A DNA stretch of 64,000 nt from Algibacter miyuki (GCF_030409805.1 NZ_JAUFQP010000013.1:372001-436000), one strand, 5' to 3'. Shown: positions 8,045 to 18,050, numbered from the stretch's first letter. Notes: generated by a model not told the origin, from the letters alone. Numbers and translations: made by a program.

Positions 8045-9585
8045 TTATTTTAGTACATAACGGATTAGACGTTATTGAAGTTTTAAATGAAGATTTAAAG
8101 CCTCTTGAATGTTCTTTTAAAACGGGTTCTATTTCTGCAACTTTGTTGAGTTTGGCAAATGGGCATAAAGATGCTTTACTCGTGTGGTGCCATACCCAAC
8201 TTAAAAACCAAATCAATTTTAAAGAGTTTCAAAATATTTTTCATCATAAACGCATTTTTGCAAGTTATAATCCTTCGAAACAGAATTATTTACCTGAACA
8301 AATTGGTTATGTAGAGCGATCGTGTTTTTTAAATGTGAATAAAACAGTTACCTATCCTACTTGGGTTACTAGTAGTTTCATTGGAGGAGTAAATACATCG
8401 GTAATTAATATTTTAAAAAATGAACTTACTGCTAATAATAGCTTTGATTATTTTTTGAACTCCATGGCTAAACGAGGTATGTCAGAGGGTTTGTTCTGTT
8501 ATTCTGAACCTAAATTGTTGCGTTCTATTGAGGTGAAAATTCCTGAAATAAAGCCTGCCTCAATTTATACATTGTATCAATTTATTTGGCAACATTATAA
8601 ATGGGTTTGGGTTTTCTTTCTAACGTTATGTTATATTATATATGAAAAAAAACTACCGCTTTTGCAGTTAGTCAAAAGTCTGTTTTATAAACCACTTAGA
8701 AATCATTTTAATTTAGAAGCGATTGTTATTCAATCTCAAAAAAAGGAAGTTATAAGAAAAGAAATAGATGTAATTATTCCAACCATAGGACGAAAAAAAT
8801 ATTTATACGATGTTTTAAAAGACTTAGCAAAACAAACCATTTTGCCAAAAAACGTGATTATTGTTGAACAGAATCCGTTAGAAACTTCGACTTCAGAATT
8901 AGATTATTTAAAAACTGAAGATTGGCCGTTTATTATAAGGCATACCTTTACACACCAAGCAGGAGTTTGTAATGCGCGTAATATTGCGTTAGGGTTGGTT
9001 ACATCAGATTGGGTGTTTTTTGCAGATGATGATATTCGTTTTAATATTGATTTTTTCGAAAAAACGTTTAAAAAAATCACAACTTTAAAAATAGATGTAA
9101 TAAGTTATTTGTGTTTGCAACCACATCAAAAACAAACTTATTTTAAGTTAGAACAGACCATCGTTTTCGGTTCGGGGTCCAGCTTTTGTAGTAGAAAAGC
9201 GATTGAGAATTTAAAATTCAACATGGCTTATGAGTTTGGTTTTGGTGAAGATGCCGATTTTGGTATGCAAATTAGAAACAAAGGTTTCGATGTTTTTTTT
9301 GTACCCGATATTAAAATAACTCACCTAAAAGCTCCCATGGGAGGTTTTAGAACTAAAATAAAACAGCGCTGGGCAGACGATGTTATTCAACCTAAACCAT
9401 CTCCAACGGTTATGTTACTGAATCAAACTTATTACACCAAATTTCAATTGCTAGGTTACAAATTAGTGTTAGGTTTGCGTTATTATAAAAACAGTACTAT
9501 TAAAAATCCAATTACATATATAAAAAAATATCGTAAGCAATGGGAGCGTAGCCAGTTTTGGTTTTCAGAATTAAAGGTAAGATGA
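8041..9585 (+). CDS. Glycosyltransferase, GT2 type, with an extra N-terminal domain
   Basis: A 514-residue protein. The GT2 catalytic domain begins near residue 240 (EIDVIIPTIGR) and shows FFADDDIRF near 327-335 as the metal-binding DxD region and GFGEDADFGMQIR near 400 as the acid block. The first 240 residues form a separate domain of unknown role (MIILVHNGLDVIEVLN...), ending in a hydrophobic stretch near 185-203 that may anchor the protein. Standard GT2 enzymes are about 300 residues, so this extension is unusual. The start overlaps the preceding stop by 4 bases. Confidence 0.8.
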   Translation: MIILVHNGLDVIEVLNEDLKPLECSFKTGSISATLLSLANGHKDALLVWCHTQLKNQINFKEFQNIFHHKRIFASYNPSKQNYLPEQIGYVERSCFLNVNKTVTYPTWVTSSFIGGVNTSVINILKNELTANNSFDYFLNSMAKRGMSEGLFCYSEPKLLRSIEVKIPEIKPASIYTLYQFIWQHYKWVWVFFLTLCYIIYEKKLPLLQLVKSLFYKPLRNHFNLEAIVIQSQKKEVIRKEIDVIIPTIGRKKYLYDVLKDLAKQTILPKNVIIVEQNPLETSTSELDYLKTEDWPFIIRHTFTHQAGVCNARNIALGLVTSDWVFFADDDIRFNIDFFEKTFKKITTLKIDVISYLCLQPHQKQTYFKLEQTIVFGSGSSFCSRKAIENLKFNMAYEFGFGEDADFGMQIRNKGFDVFFVPDIKITHLKAPMGGFRTKIKQRWADDVIQPKPSPTVMLLNQTYYTKFQLLGYKLVLGLRYYKNSTIKNPITYIKKYRKQWERSQFWFSELKVR

Positions 9586-10421
9586 ATATAAGAAAATCTG
9601 TTCAAAAAATCTTATTGAGATATAGTACTATTAAAGATCATCCTTTAACAAAAAAGGCGGCTTTAAGAGGCTTATATAGATATCTTAATTTTAACTTATG
9701 TCAAACTATAAAAAAAAGACCACGAGTTTATAATTGGATAAATGGACTTAAATTTTATGCCGAGAAAGGAGATGCGGGTATTGTTGGTAATATTTATTAT
9801 AAATTAATGGATTATGAAGATTCAATGTTTTTATTGGATCACTTAAAAAAAAATGATTTATTTGTTGATATTGGTGCTAATTTAGGGCATTATACTTTGC
9901 TGGCCAGTGGAGTTTGTAAGTCTAAAACAATAGCTATTGAGCCTATAGTATCAACATTGATAAAATTAAAAAAGAACATAAAACTTAATAATTTGGAGGA
10001 TAGTGTATCTGTTCTATCCATTGGAGTAGGTGATACAAAGGAAACGCTTAATTTTACAACGAATAATACGGTAATGAATAGTGTTTCTTTGACAGAAAAC
10101 ATAAATACAGTTAAGATTGAGGTTGATACTTTAGATTCTGTTTTAGAAAATCTACATCCCAATTTTATAAAGATTGATGTTGAAGGCTATGAATATAAAG
10201 TGCTTAAAGGAGCGAGTCATATTTTAAAAGAACCTCAATTAAAGTATTTGTTAATAGAGTTTAATAATTCTGGAGCTAAATTCAATTTAAAAGATGAAGA
10301 TGTTTTTGAGCTAATTATTCAAAACGGGTTTAAGCCTATAAGATATAATCCAATTTCAAAAAAAATAAGGACTATAAAGAGTTATAATAGAGATAAATTT
10401 AATACTTTATTTGTTAGGTAA
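9582..10421 (+). CDS. FkbM family SAM-dependent methyltransferase
   Basis: A probable sugar O-methyltransferase acting on the repeat unit. SAM-binding motif I DIGANLGHY lies near 96-104, AIEP near 119, and the FkbM signature KIDVEGYEYKVLKGA near 197-211. I place the start at ATG 9582, which overlaps the upstream TGA as ATGA and follows AAAGG, rather than at an in-frame ATG 24 bases earlier; this gives 279 residues. Codon choice looks more AT-rich than in several neighbours, which fits horizontal reshuffling within capsule clusters. Confidence 0.82.
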   Translation: MNIRKSVQKILLRYSTIKDHPLTKKAALRGLYRYLNFNLCQTIKKRPRVYNWINGLKFYAEKGDAGIVGNIYYKLMDYEDSMFLLDHLKKNDLFVDIGANLGHYTLLASGVCKSKTIAIEPIVSTLIKLKKNIKLNNLEDSVSVLSIGVGDTKETLNFTTNNTVMNSVSLTENINTVKIEVDTLDSVLENLHPNFIKIDVEGYEYKVLKGASHILKEPQLKYLLIEFNNSGAKFNLKDEDVFELIIQNGFKPIRYNPISKKIRTIKSYNRDKFNTLFVR

Positions 10422-10426
10422 ATTTA

Positions 10427-11458
10427 ATGCTTAAACTATACACAAATATCGAGTTTTTAACCGAAACGTATCGACGTCAAGTCTTTCCGTTGTTGTTTGA
10501 TTTGGTGTTTGTGCAAAATGAAACATTACTTTCAAAATATAAGCTTGTTGATGCTATAGAAGATGCTGATATTGTTGTTTTTCCTATAGATTACGCCGCA
10601 TTTTTAAAACACAGCGTAGCACTTTCAGATTTACTTAAAAAAGCTAAACAGCATAAAAAAACTATTTGGATTTATTCGGCAGGCGATTACGGTTTTACCA
10701 ATTACATTCAAAACACGTACACTTTTCGTTTGGGTGGTTTTGATAGTCAGTTGGATGAGCGGACATTAATAATGCCATCGTTTATTAGTGACCCTTACGG
10801 TAGATATTTATCCCAAGGTTTTTCAATATTAAAAAAGGGGGGTAAACCAAGTATTGGGTTTGTGGGGCACGCACAATCCGGATTAAAAAAATATTTAAAG
10901 GAATATATAAATCACTCAAAATATAAACTAAAACGCATATTAGGTAAAGTTCTAGCTGATAAACAGCCCTTTTATCCATCAAGTATCAAGCGTGCAAAAT
11001 ATTTAGAGTCATTAGTGAAAAATGAAGATTTAAATACTCAGTTTGTTTTAAGAAATCAATATAGAGCAGGGGCACATTCTACATTAACTAAAGAAGAAAC
11101 TACGGAACAGTTTTACGATAACATTTTCAATAATGGATATACGTTTTGTAGTCGTGGAGTTGGTAATTTTTCGGTACGTTTTTACGAAACTTTAGCTGTT
11201 GGACGTATCCCAGTTTTAATTAATACTGATTGCCGGTTGCCTTTACAAGATCAAATACAATGGGAAAGTCATTGTTTAATTATAGATGTAAAGAGTAAGC
11301 TATCTATGGCAGAGCAAATTTTAAAGTTTCATAATAATTTAGATGAAAAAGCATTCGAAAGCTTGCAACAATCTAATCGCTATTTATGGTTAAATAGCTT
11401 AACTAGAGAAACCTATTTTATTTCAATATACAATCAATTTAAAACGGAGCTAAAATAA
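10427..11458 (+). CDS. Exostosin-like glycosyltransferase
   Basis: A 343-residue protein with the exostosin-type C-terminal block: CSRGVGNFSVRFYETLAVG near 241-259, followed by RIPVLINTDCRLPL. In exostosin/GT47-like proteins this region binds the nucleotide-sugar donor. The N-terminal half carries VVFPIDYAAF near 48 and DYGF near 85. Its TAA overlaps the next ATG by one base (TAATG). Sugar specificity is unknown. Confidence 0.72.
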   Translation: MLKLYTNIEFLTETYRRQVFPLLFDLVFVQNETLLSKYKLVDAIEDADIVVFPIDYAAFLKHSVALSDLLKKAKQHKKTIWIYSAGDYGFTNYIQNTYTFRLGGFDSQLDERTLIMPSFISDPYGRYLSQGFSILKKGGKPSIGFVGHAQSGLKKYLKEYINHSKYKLKRILGKVLADKQPFYPSSIKRAKYLESLVKNEDLNTQFVLRNQYRAGAHSTLTKEETTEQFYDNIFNNGYTFCSRGVGNFSVRFYETLAVGRIPVLINTDCRLPLQDQIQWESHCLIIDVKSKLSMAEQILKFHNNLDEKAFESLQQSNRYLWLNSLTRETYFISIYNQFKTELK

Positions 11459-12456
11459 TGAGTTTGTCTTTTTCATTAGTAGTTTGTACCTATATGCGCC
11501 CAAAAGCGGTGGTTAGCCTTTTGGAATCGGTTGCATTACAAACACTTTATCCTAATGAAATACTTATTATAGATGGTTCAAAAAATAACGATACAAAAAG
11601 TGTTTTAAGTGAAAAGACATTTTCAAATTTGAAATATTTTAAGGTTGACGAGGCGCATAGAGGTTTAACCAAGCAACGTAATTTTGGAATTAGTAAGGTG
11701 TCCAGTCATTCCGAAGTTTTATGTTTTTTAGATGATGATACTGTTTTGGAGCCTAACTATTTCGAATCTGTTATAGAGGCTTTTAAGTCGGATGGAGGCA
11801 TAACAGGTGTTGGAGGTGTTGATACAAACGGAAACCGATGGAAGCAAAAAAAAGTAGGCGTTATATACCCAAAAAGTAAGTTTTATACCATAGGTAATTA
11901 TGTAATTAAAGAAGGTTCGAGAAATGTAATGCGAAACTATTTTGGGTTACAATCTAGAGAAAAACCTGGTGTAATGCCTGATTTCTCACATGGAAGGACT
12001 TATGGTTACCCATTTACCAATACATTACATGATGTCGATTTATTAGTAGGTATGTCGTTTAGTTTTAGGAGAATTGTGTTTGAAAACATTAAATTTTCTA
12101 CTTATTTTGAAGGTTATGGCTTGTATGAAGATGCAGATTACTCCTTGAGAGCTTTAAAATATGGAAGAAATGTATTGTCTACTAAAGCTAAATTAGCGCA
12201 TTATCATAACGATTTGGGTAGGCCTAATCAATATAAATATGGTAAAATGGTAGTTAGAAATGGTTGGTATGTTTGGCGTGTAAAATACCCGAAACCAAAC
12301 CTAAAAGCACGATTTAAATTTCATGCCACATCACTTTTATTAACTGTTATTAGAGGAACGAATGTTATTACAACTTCTGAAAAACAAAAAGCTTTTACCG
12401 AAACAATAGGACGTATTGTTGGTTGGTTTTCGCTTTTGTGGAATAAACCCCTATAA
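11458..12456 (+). CDS. Glycosyltransferase, GT2 type
   Basis: A 332-residue inverting GT-A enzyme. The N-terminus FSLVVCTYMRPKAVVSLLES is the classic nucleotide-binding start. LCFLDDDTVLEPNYFE near 89 holds the metal-binding aspartates, and GYGLYEDADYSLRALKYG near 221 is the acceptor/base region. It starts one base inside the preceding stop codon. A C-terminal hydrophobic patch (TSLLLTVIRG) may touch the membrane. It is probably one of the repeat-unit assembling enzymes. Confidence 0.85.
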   Translation: MSLSFSLVVCTYMRPKAVVSLLESVALQTLYPNEILIIDGSKNNDTKSVLSEKTFSNLKYFKVDEAHRGLTKQRNFGISKVSSHSEVLCFLDDDTVLEPNYFESVIEAFKSDGGITGVGGVDTNGNRWKQKKVGVIYPKSKFYTIGNYVIKEGSRNVMRNYFGLQSREKPGVMPDFSHGRTYGYPFTNTLHDVDLLVGMSFSFRRIVFENIKFSTYFEGYGLYEDADYSLRALKYGRNVLSTKAKLAHYHNDLGRPNQYKYGKMVVRNGWYVWRVKYPKPNLKARFKFHATSLLLTVIRGTNVITTSEKQKAFTETIGRIVGWFSLLWNKPL

Positions 12457-12511
12457 TAATACCGACTATAACATAGTCAAAATAACGAACGAATTAAGGC
12501 TTAGTTTTACA

Positions 12512-13492
12512 ATGAAAGTATATATAGATAGAACAACCGATATTTATTACGCCTCCTTTTATATCGAAGGGCTAAAATCTGTTTTTGGTGAAAGAAATGT
12601 ACGGTTTTCAAATAAGTATTTTGATGCCTTTAAACATAATAATAACTATTTTGCATTTGTTTTAAAAGATGAAAAGGGGTTAAGAAAGATAATTATTGAT
12701 TTTGGTGATTCAGAAAAAATATTTGATACTCCGTTGCAGTGGTCAGATGCCTATTTTAAAATTAATTTAGCCTTTGATGAAGAAAATCGATCGAATAAAA
12801 TTGTTTCCATAGGGCCTAGTTTTGGTACTAAAATTTACGGGTTATTTAAAACTCTTTGGTTTGCCTCAATTAATTTAGTGTTTGCAAATAAAAGAATACA
12901 TAATAAAAGAAAGTTTTTGTCAGATTATAAAGCCCAATTTAATAGGAAAGTATTAAGAGATTATTATCCTTCCAAAAGGGAACGTAAATACGTTTATTTT
13001 GTGGCTTCGTTATGGAAAAAAGAAGGACGTACAAATTTATTTAGGTCTAATTTTATTAAAGCGTGTTTAGAAAACGAAGATGTAAATTTTGAAGGAGGGT
13101 TTGCTCCAAGAACAAAAAAAGATATCACCGGTTTTGAGTCTTTAACAATGTCTAAAAGGGATGATTTTAGTGCCTTTGTTAGTAAAACAAAAAAGAGTAA
13201 CGTCGTTTTTAATACGCCAGCAGTATTAAGTTGTCATGGGTGGAAATTGGCTGAGTTTTTATGTTTTGGCAAAGCCATTATATCTACTCCAATTTCTAGA
13301 CAGTTACCTGAAGAATTAGAAGATCATGTACATGTCATGATTACTAATGGAACTCAAGATGATATATCCAATGTTTTAAATGATATGTTAAATAATGAAG
13401 GTAAATTGCAATGTCTAGAAGTAAACTCCCGCAATTATTTTGATAAACACCTAGCGCCTGAAGCCGTAATAAATAAGATACTGAAACAGTAG
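12512..13492 (+). CDS. Predicted glycosyltransferase of the GT-B group
   Basis: The start is ATG 12512 (MKVYIDRTTDIYYASF), not an in-frame ATG at 12416 that would overlap the previous gene by 41 bases; this gives 326 residues. The C-terminal block SCHGWKLAEFLCFGKAIIST near 237-256 is shaped like a GT-B donor site, and the following RQLPEEL and VHVMI resemble GT1/GT4 ends. The N-terminal domain is not recognisable. A glycosyltransferase role is likely from this block and the neighbours, but no family is certain. Confidence 0.6.
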   Translation: MKVYIDRTTDIYYASFYIEGLKSVFGERNVRFSNKYFDAFKHNNNYFAFVLKDEKGLRKIIIDFGDSEKIFDTPLQWSDAYFKINLAFDEENRSNKIVSIGPSFGTKIYGLFKTLWFASINLVFANKRIHNKRKFLSDYKAQFNRKVLRDYYPSKRERKYVYFVASLWKKEGRTNLFRSNFIKACLENEDVNFEGGFAPRTKKDITGFESLTMSKRDDFSAFVSKTKKSNVVFNTPAVLSCHGWKLAEFLCFGKAIISTPISRQLPEELEDHVHVMITNGTQDDISNVLNDMLNNEGKLQCLEVNSRNYFDKHLAPEAVINKILKQ

Positions 13493-13508
13493 ATTTTACA
13501 GAATATAT

Positions 13509-14624
13509 ATGCGTTTTTTAATAATTACCCATGTCTTACACGAACCCCATGCCCAACAATGGTATGCTTATGCACCCTATGTGCGTGAGATGAATTTGTG
13601 GTTAAAATATGTAGATGAGGTTGAAATTGTAGCTCCGTTAATGGATACACCAATTTCAGAAATAGATATAGGCTATCAGCATAACAAGATTAAGTTCACA
13701 GAAATACCAGCCATTGCTTTTATCAATTTTAACAATGGTTTAAAATCATTATTAGCTATACCGTTTATTTTTTTTAGATTATTTCGAGCGTGTAAACGTG
13801 CAGATCATATCCATTTAAGATGCCCTGGAAACATTGGACTATTAGGCTGTTTCGTCCAAATATGTTTTCCGAAGAAAATAAAAACAGCAAAATACGCAGG
13901 CAATTGGGATCCTAATGCTAAACAACCTTTGAGTTATAAATTCCAAAAATGGATTTTAAGCAATACTGTTTTAACTAAAAACATGACGGTTTTAGCCTAT
14001 GGCAATTGGCCAAATCAAACTAAAAATATAAAGCCTTTTTTTACGGCAAGTTTTAAAAATGAAGATCGGGAAGCAATACTAGAAAGAGATTATTTTAAAA
14101 CATTGAAGTTTGTTTTTGTAGGAAGTTTAGTGAGCGGGAAACGGCCATTGTTAGCCATTAAAATTGTAGAAGCTTTAAAGAATAAAGGATATACGGTAAA
14201 GTTAGACCTCTATGGTGATGGTGTTTTAAAAGAAGAATTAAGGCAATATATTTCAAGTCATAATTTATCGGAAAATATACGTTTACACGGAAATAAAACA
14301 AGTGAAACAATTGTAAAAGCTCTAAAACAATCTCATTTTTTGATATTAGCATCGAAATCGGAAGGGTGGCCGAAGGCTGTTGCCGAAGCTATGTTTTTTG
14401 GAACCATACCTATTGCAACTGCAGTGTCTTGCGTACCGAGTATGTTAGGTAATGGCAGTCGTGGAATTCTAGTAGAGCCCGATGTATCAAAAGCAGTTTC
14501 TCATATTATTGAAGTCTTAAGTAAAGAAGATTTAAATAAGATGGCTAAATTAGCATCTGATTGGTCGCAAACCTTCACACTAGATTATTTTGAATCGGAA
14601 ATTAAAAAACTACTCATGGCATAA
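13509..14624 (+). CDS. Glycosyltransferase, GT4 type
   Basis: A 371-residue GT-B enzyme. The donor domain begins with FVFVGSLVSGKRPLLAI near 200 and carries the E-x7-E motif in SKSEGWPKAVAEAMFFG near 283-299. The N-terminal domain has HIRLCPG-like and NIGLLG segments typical of acceptor domains. The stop TAA shares its last A with the next start (TAATG), so translation is probably coupled to the next GT4 gene. Confidence 0.84.
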   Translation: MRFLIITHVLHEPHAQQWYAYAPYVREMNLWLKYVDEVEIVAPLMDTPISEIDIGYQHNKIKFTEIPAIAFINFNNGLKSLLAIPFIFFRLFRACKRADHIHLRCPGNIGLLGCFVQICFPKKIKTAKYAGNWDPNAKQPLSYKFQKWILSNTVLTKNMTVLAYGNWPNQTKNIKPFFTASFKNEDREAILERDYFKTLKFVFVGSLVSGKRPLLAIKIVEALKNKGYTVKLDLYGDGVLKEELRQYISSHNLSENIRLHGNKTSETIVKALKQSHFLILASKSEGWPKAVAEAMFFGTIPIATAVSCVPSMLGNGSRGILVEPDVSKAVSHIIEVLSKEDLNKMAKLASDWSQTFTLDYFESEIKKLLMA

Positions 14625-15709
14625 TGCGTGTACTTCAACTCATAGATAGTCTGGACGCCGGAGGAGCAGAGCGCATTGCTGTTAATTTTGCTAATGCATT
14701 AACAACTGAGGTTGAAGTGTCTTTTCTATGTGCCACCAGAAAAGAAGGAATATTAAAGGCATCCATAAATAGTGACGTTGGGTATTGTTTTTTAAATAAG
14801 AAATCAACATTAGATATTCGAGCTATAAAGCGTTTAAGAGGCTTTATTAGTCAAAATGAAATAAGCATTATTCATGCGCATGCATCATCTTTTTTTATCG
14901 CAACTATCATTAAAATTTTAAAACCTAAATTAAAATTAGTTTGGCACGACCATTATGGTAAAAGTGATTTTCTTGAAGAAAGACCAAAAAGTGTTTTGAA
15001 ATTTTGTTCTCGATTTTTTAATCATATATTCTGCGTAAATTCAAAACTTAAAAGTTGGGTTAAAAACGAGTTAAATACTGATTCTGTGAGCTTCTTGTTT
15101 AACTTTGCAGTACGGGATGATGTTGCACAAACTACAGTTCTGAAAGGTGAAAAAGGAAAACGCATAGTGTGTTTAGCTAATTTAAGACCACAAAAAGATC
15201 ATCTAAACTTATTAAAAGCTTTTAAAAGGGTAACGGAAGTTTATCCAGATTGGAGTTTGCATTTGGTTGGTAAAGATTTTAAAGACGATTATGCTCGGCG
15301 TATTTTTCAATGGATAGAAAAAGAAAATTTAGTGCATCGAGTGTATTTCTGTGGAAGCTGTTCTGATATTTCATCTATATTGAAACAAAGTGATATTGGA
15401 GTGCTAGCATCGAAATCAGAAGGATTACCTTTAGCTATACTAGAATACGGCTTAGCTAGTTTACCAGTTGTAACGACCAATGTTGGTGATTGTAAAAAAG
15501 TAATTGAAAACGAAAATTTAGGATATTTAGTTTTACCTGAAAATGTAGACGCTTTATATAGTGCTTTTTTGTGTTTGATAGAAAAGCCAAACGAAGGGAA
15601 AATAAACATGGGAAATGCATTAAATAACCATGTAGAATTACATTTTTCGAAAAAAAAGACAATAGCAAATATTTTAGCAGTGTACAAAAGTATTGAGCGT
15701 AATAAATGA
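14624..15709 (+). CDS. Glycosyltransferase, GT4 type
   Basis: A 361-residue protein opening with MRVLQLIDSLDAGGAERIAV, the standard GT4 N-terminus with its glycine loop. It has HAHASSFF near 86, the donor-domain start IVCLANLRPQKDHLNLLKAF near 186, and E-x7-E in SKSEGLPLAILEYG near 263-276. Its TGA overlaps the polymerase start as ATGA. It is likely a cytoplasmic transferase for one linkage of the repeat. Confidence 0.87.
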   Translation: MRVLQLIDSLDAGGAERIAVNFANALTTEVEVSFLCATRKEGILKASINSDVGYCFLNKKSTLDIRAIKRLRGFISQNEISIIHAHASSFFIATIIKILKPKLKLVWHDHYGKSDFLEERPKSVLKFCSRFFNHIFCVNSKLKSWVKNELNTDSVSFLFNFAVRDDVAQTTVLKGEKGKRIVCLANLRPQKDHLNLLKAFKRVTEVYPDWSLHLVGKDFKDDYARRIFQWIEKENLVHRVYFCGSCSDISSILKQSDIGVLASKSEGLPLAILEYGLASLPVVTTNVGDCKKVIENENLGYLVLPENVDALYSAFLCLIEKPNEGKINMGNALNNHVELHFSKKKTIANILAVYKSIERNK

Positions 15710-17061
15710 AAAACACATATATTAAAATATTAAGCTTACACGTACTGTTTGGAGTTGTGGTATACTATTCTCGCGGATTTGGGAATTTGTACTTTTTTGC
15801 AATTCTGGCTTTCTTTTTTATTAAAATAATCAATGCGCCAAAAAAAGGGAAGTCTGTCGAAATTATAAAAGCTTGTGCTTACCTTTTAGGGGTTGAGGTT
15901 GTGCTTAGAATGTCTGGAGGAATTATATTCTATGAAGCGATTAAATATGTAATACTATTATTTGCCGTTTTAGGGCTTTTCTATAATGGATTTAATAAAA
16001 AGGCCACAATGTACTTTGTTTATGTTTTACTACTTATACCAAGTGTTTATTTGTCGTTGGCCTTATTAGATGTAGACGATAATATAAGAAAAGCTATAGC
16101 ATTCAACTTAAGTGGGCCTGTTTGTTTAGGGGTAACGGCCTTATTTTGTTATGGAGTTAAGGTTACTAAATCGCAATTAGAATCTATAATAAATCATATG
16201 GTCTACCCTTTGGTAAGTACTGTTGTTTATATCTTTTTATACAACCCTAATGTGGCCGATGTTGCTACAGGTACGGGGTCTAATTTTGCGTCGTCTGGAG
16301 GATTTGGGCCTAATCAGGTATCTACAGTGTTAGGCTTAGGTATGTTTTTACTCACGGTGCGATATTTTTATTTTAGTAAAATAAAATGGCTTAAATATTT
16401 AGATTTAATTTTAGTAGTACTTTTTGCATTCCGGGCCATTGTAACCTTTAGTCGAGGAGGGGTTTTTACGGCACTTATTATGATAGTGGCTTTTATTTTT
16501 TTTCAGTTCAGAAGTATGGATAAACGAGAGAAAACTAAAATGGCTATCTCTGTTGGGGTACTATTGGTGGTCGCTTTAGGAACTTGGGTATTATCTTCAG
16601 TTCAAACTAACGGTTTTATAGATAAGCGCTATGCTAATGAAAACGCTATGGGAATAGAAAAGGATGATGTTACAACAGGTCGGGGCGATCTCTTTTTGTT
16701 AGAATTTAATGAGTTTATGGAAAACCCCGGTTTAGGTGTTGGTGTTGGTCGAGTAAAAGATATTAGATTTCAAAAAACGGGAGTTCATGCGGCATCACAT
16801 AACGAATTAAGCCGTATTATTGCTGAGCATGGGTTTTTAGGGGTTTTAGCTTTTTCAATCTTATTGTTGGTGCCATTATTCTTGAGATTGAAGGACAGAA
16901 GTAATGTATTGTTTTTTTCATTTTATTTCTTTTGGTTGCTTACCGTAAACCATTCAGCGATGCGAATTGCCGCACCAGCCTTTATTTATGCATTAAGTTT
17001 ATTACACGTTGTAAATGAAAAAAATCCTGTACATAGGAAACAAGTTATCTCAAAAAGGTAA
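15706..17061 (+). CDS. O-antigen/capsule polymerase, Wzy-like
   Basis: A 451-residue membrane protein with about ten to twelve hydrophobic segments and one large extracytoplasmic loop (about residues 300-375). That loop contains TTGRGDLFLLEFNEFMENPG, then GVGVGRV and AASHNELSRIIAEHGFLG, the Wzy_C / O-antigen ligase pattern. It would join undecaprenyl-linked repeat units in the periplasm. Ligases share this fold; polymerase is preferred because it sits among repeat-unit genes. The next gene starts 47 bases inside its 3' end. Confidence 0.8.
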   Translation: MKNTYIKILSLHVLFGVVVYYSRGFGNLYFFAILAFFFIKIINAPKKGKSVEIIKACAYLLGVEVVLRMSGGIIFYEAIKYVILLFAVLGLFYNGFNKKATMYFVYVLLLIPSVYLSLALLDVDDNIRKAIAFNLSGPVCLGVTALFCYGVKVTKSQLESIINHMVYPLVSTVVYIFLYNPNVADVATGTGSNFASSGGFGPNQVSTVLGLGMFLLTVRYFYFSKIKWLKYLDLILVVLFAFRAIVTFSRGGVFTALIMIVAFIFFQFRSMDKREKTKMAISVGVLLVVALGTWVLSSVQTNGFIDKRYANENAMGIEKDDVTTGRGDLFLLEFNEFMENPGLGVGVGRVKDIRFQKTGVHAASHNELSRIIAEHGFLGVLAFSILLLVPLFLRLKDRSNVLFFSFYFFWLLTVNHSAMRIAAPAFIYALSLLHVVNEKNPVHRKQVISKR

Positions 17062-18025
17062 AACGGAAACCACTATTGATACGTTGGGTAAAGGGTTGAG
17101 AAACTTAGGTTTTGAAGTTGTTTTTGCCTCGTCATATAGGCTGGTTTTTATGCGATTTTCCCACATGCTTTGGACGGTTTTCAAACACAGAAAATCTACA
17201 AATTATGTGTTAATAGATACTTATAGTACTTTGAATTTTTATTATGCCTATGCCATAAGCCAGCTTTGTAGAGTTTTTAAATTGAAATATATTCCTATTT
17301 TACATGGTGGCGAATTACCAAAAAGACTAGAAAATTCACCTAAACTATCTAAAGCTATTTTTAAGCATGCTTATAAAAACGTGGCGCCATCAGGTTATCT
17401 AAAATCAGAATTTGAAAATTATGGCTTTCGTAATATAGATTTTATTCCTAATTCTATTCCTTTAGAAGATTATATTTTTCAGCCTAAAACATATCAAACG
17501 GTAAAGTTATTATGGGTGCGTTCATTTTCAGAATTATATAATCCTACATTAGCAATACGGGTTTTAAAAGCTTTAAAAGATGAAAATATAGACGCAAAAC
17601 TCTGTATGATAGGACCCAAAAATGACGGCAGTTTATTGGCGTGTAAACAGCTTGCTGAAAAATTAAATGTAGATGTAGAGTTTACAGGAAAACTCTCGAA
17701 ACAAGAATGGCATAAAAAAGCAGAAGCTTTCAATGTTTTTGTAAACACCACAACTATTGATAATGCTCCCGTTAGTGTTATTGAGGCTATGGCTTTAGGT
17801 TTGCTCGTGGTTTCTACAAATGTAGGGGGCATGCCTTTTTTAATTGAAGATAATATCGATGGCTTGTTAGTACCTTCCAATGATTTAGAAGCTTTTGTTG
17901 ATGCTATAAAAGGCATAATGAAAAACTCAGAAAAAAATGGTGATATCGTAAATTCAGCAAGAAAAAAGGTTGAAAATTACGATTGGGAAAAGGTTAAACA
18001 AGAATGGTGTAATCTATTACGTTAA
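17015..18025 (+). CDS. Glycosyltransferase, GT4 type
   Basis: A 336-residue enzyme. MKKILYIGNKLSQKGKTETT is a canonical GT4 N-terminus, so the start at 17015 is trusted although it overlaps the polymerase gene by 47 bases in another frame. The donor domain begins at KLLWVRSFSELYNPTLAIR near 164, and the E-x7-E-like block NAPVSVIEAMALGLLVVSTN is near 249-268. It is the last transferase before the initiating enzyme. Confidence 0.84.
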   Translation: MKKILYIGNKLSQKGKTETTIDTLGKGLRNLGFEVVFASSYRLVFMRFSHMLWTVFKHRKSTNYVLIDTYSTLNFYYAYAISQLCRVFKLKYIPILHGGELPKRLENSPKLSKAIFKHAYKNVAPSGYLKSEFENYGFRNIDFIPNSIPLEDYIFQPKTYQTVKLLWVRSFSELYNPTLAIRVLKALKDENIDAKLCMIGPKNDGSLLACKQLAEKLNVDVEFTGKLSKQEWHKKAEAFNVFVNTTTIDNAPVSVIEAMALGLLVVSTNVGGMPFLIEDNIDGLLVPSNDLEAFVDAIKGIMKNSEKNGDIVNSARKKVENYDWEKVKQEWCNLLR

Positions 18026-18050
18026 AGGAAGGCGAAACGGTTTACTTTTT

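Noticed and set aside
15307..15687. A 126-codon open frame on the minus strand
   Set aside because: It lies wholly inside the GT4 gene at 14624-15709, has no recognisable domain and no start signal; it is an antisense shadow.
17494..17916. A 140-codon open frame on the minus strand
   Set aside because: It is antisense to the GT4 gene at 17015-18025, with low-complexity Ser/Phe-rich translation typical of shadow frames.
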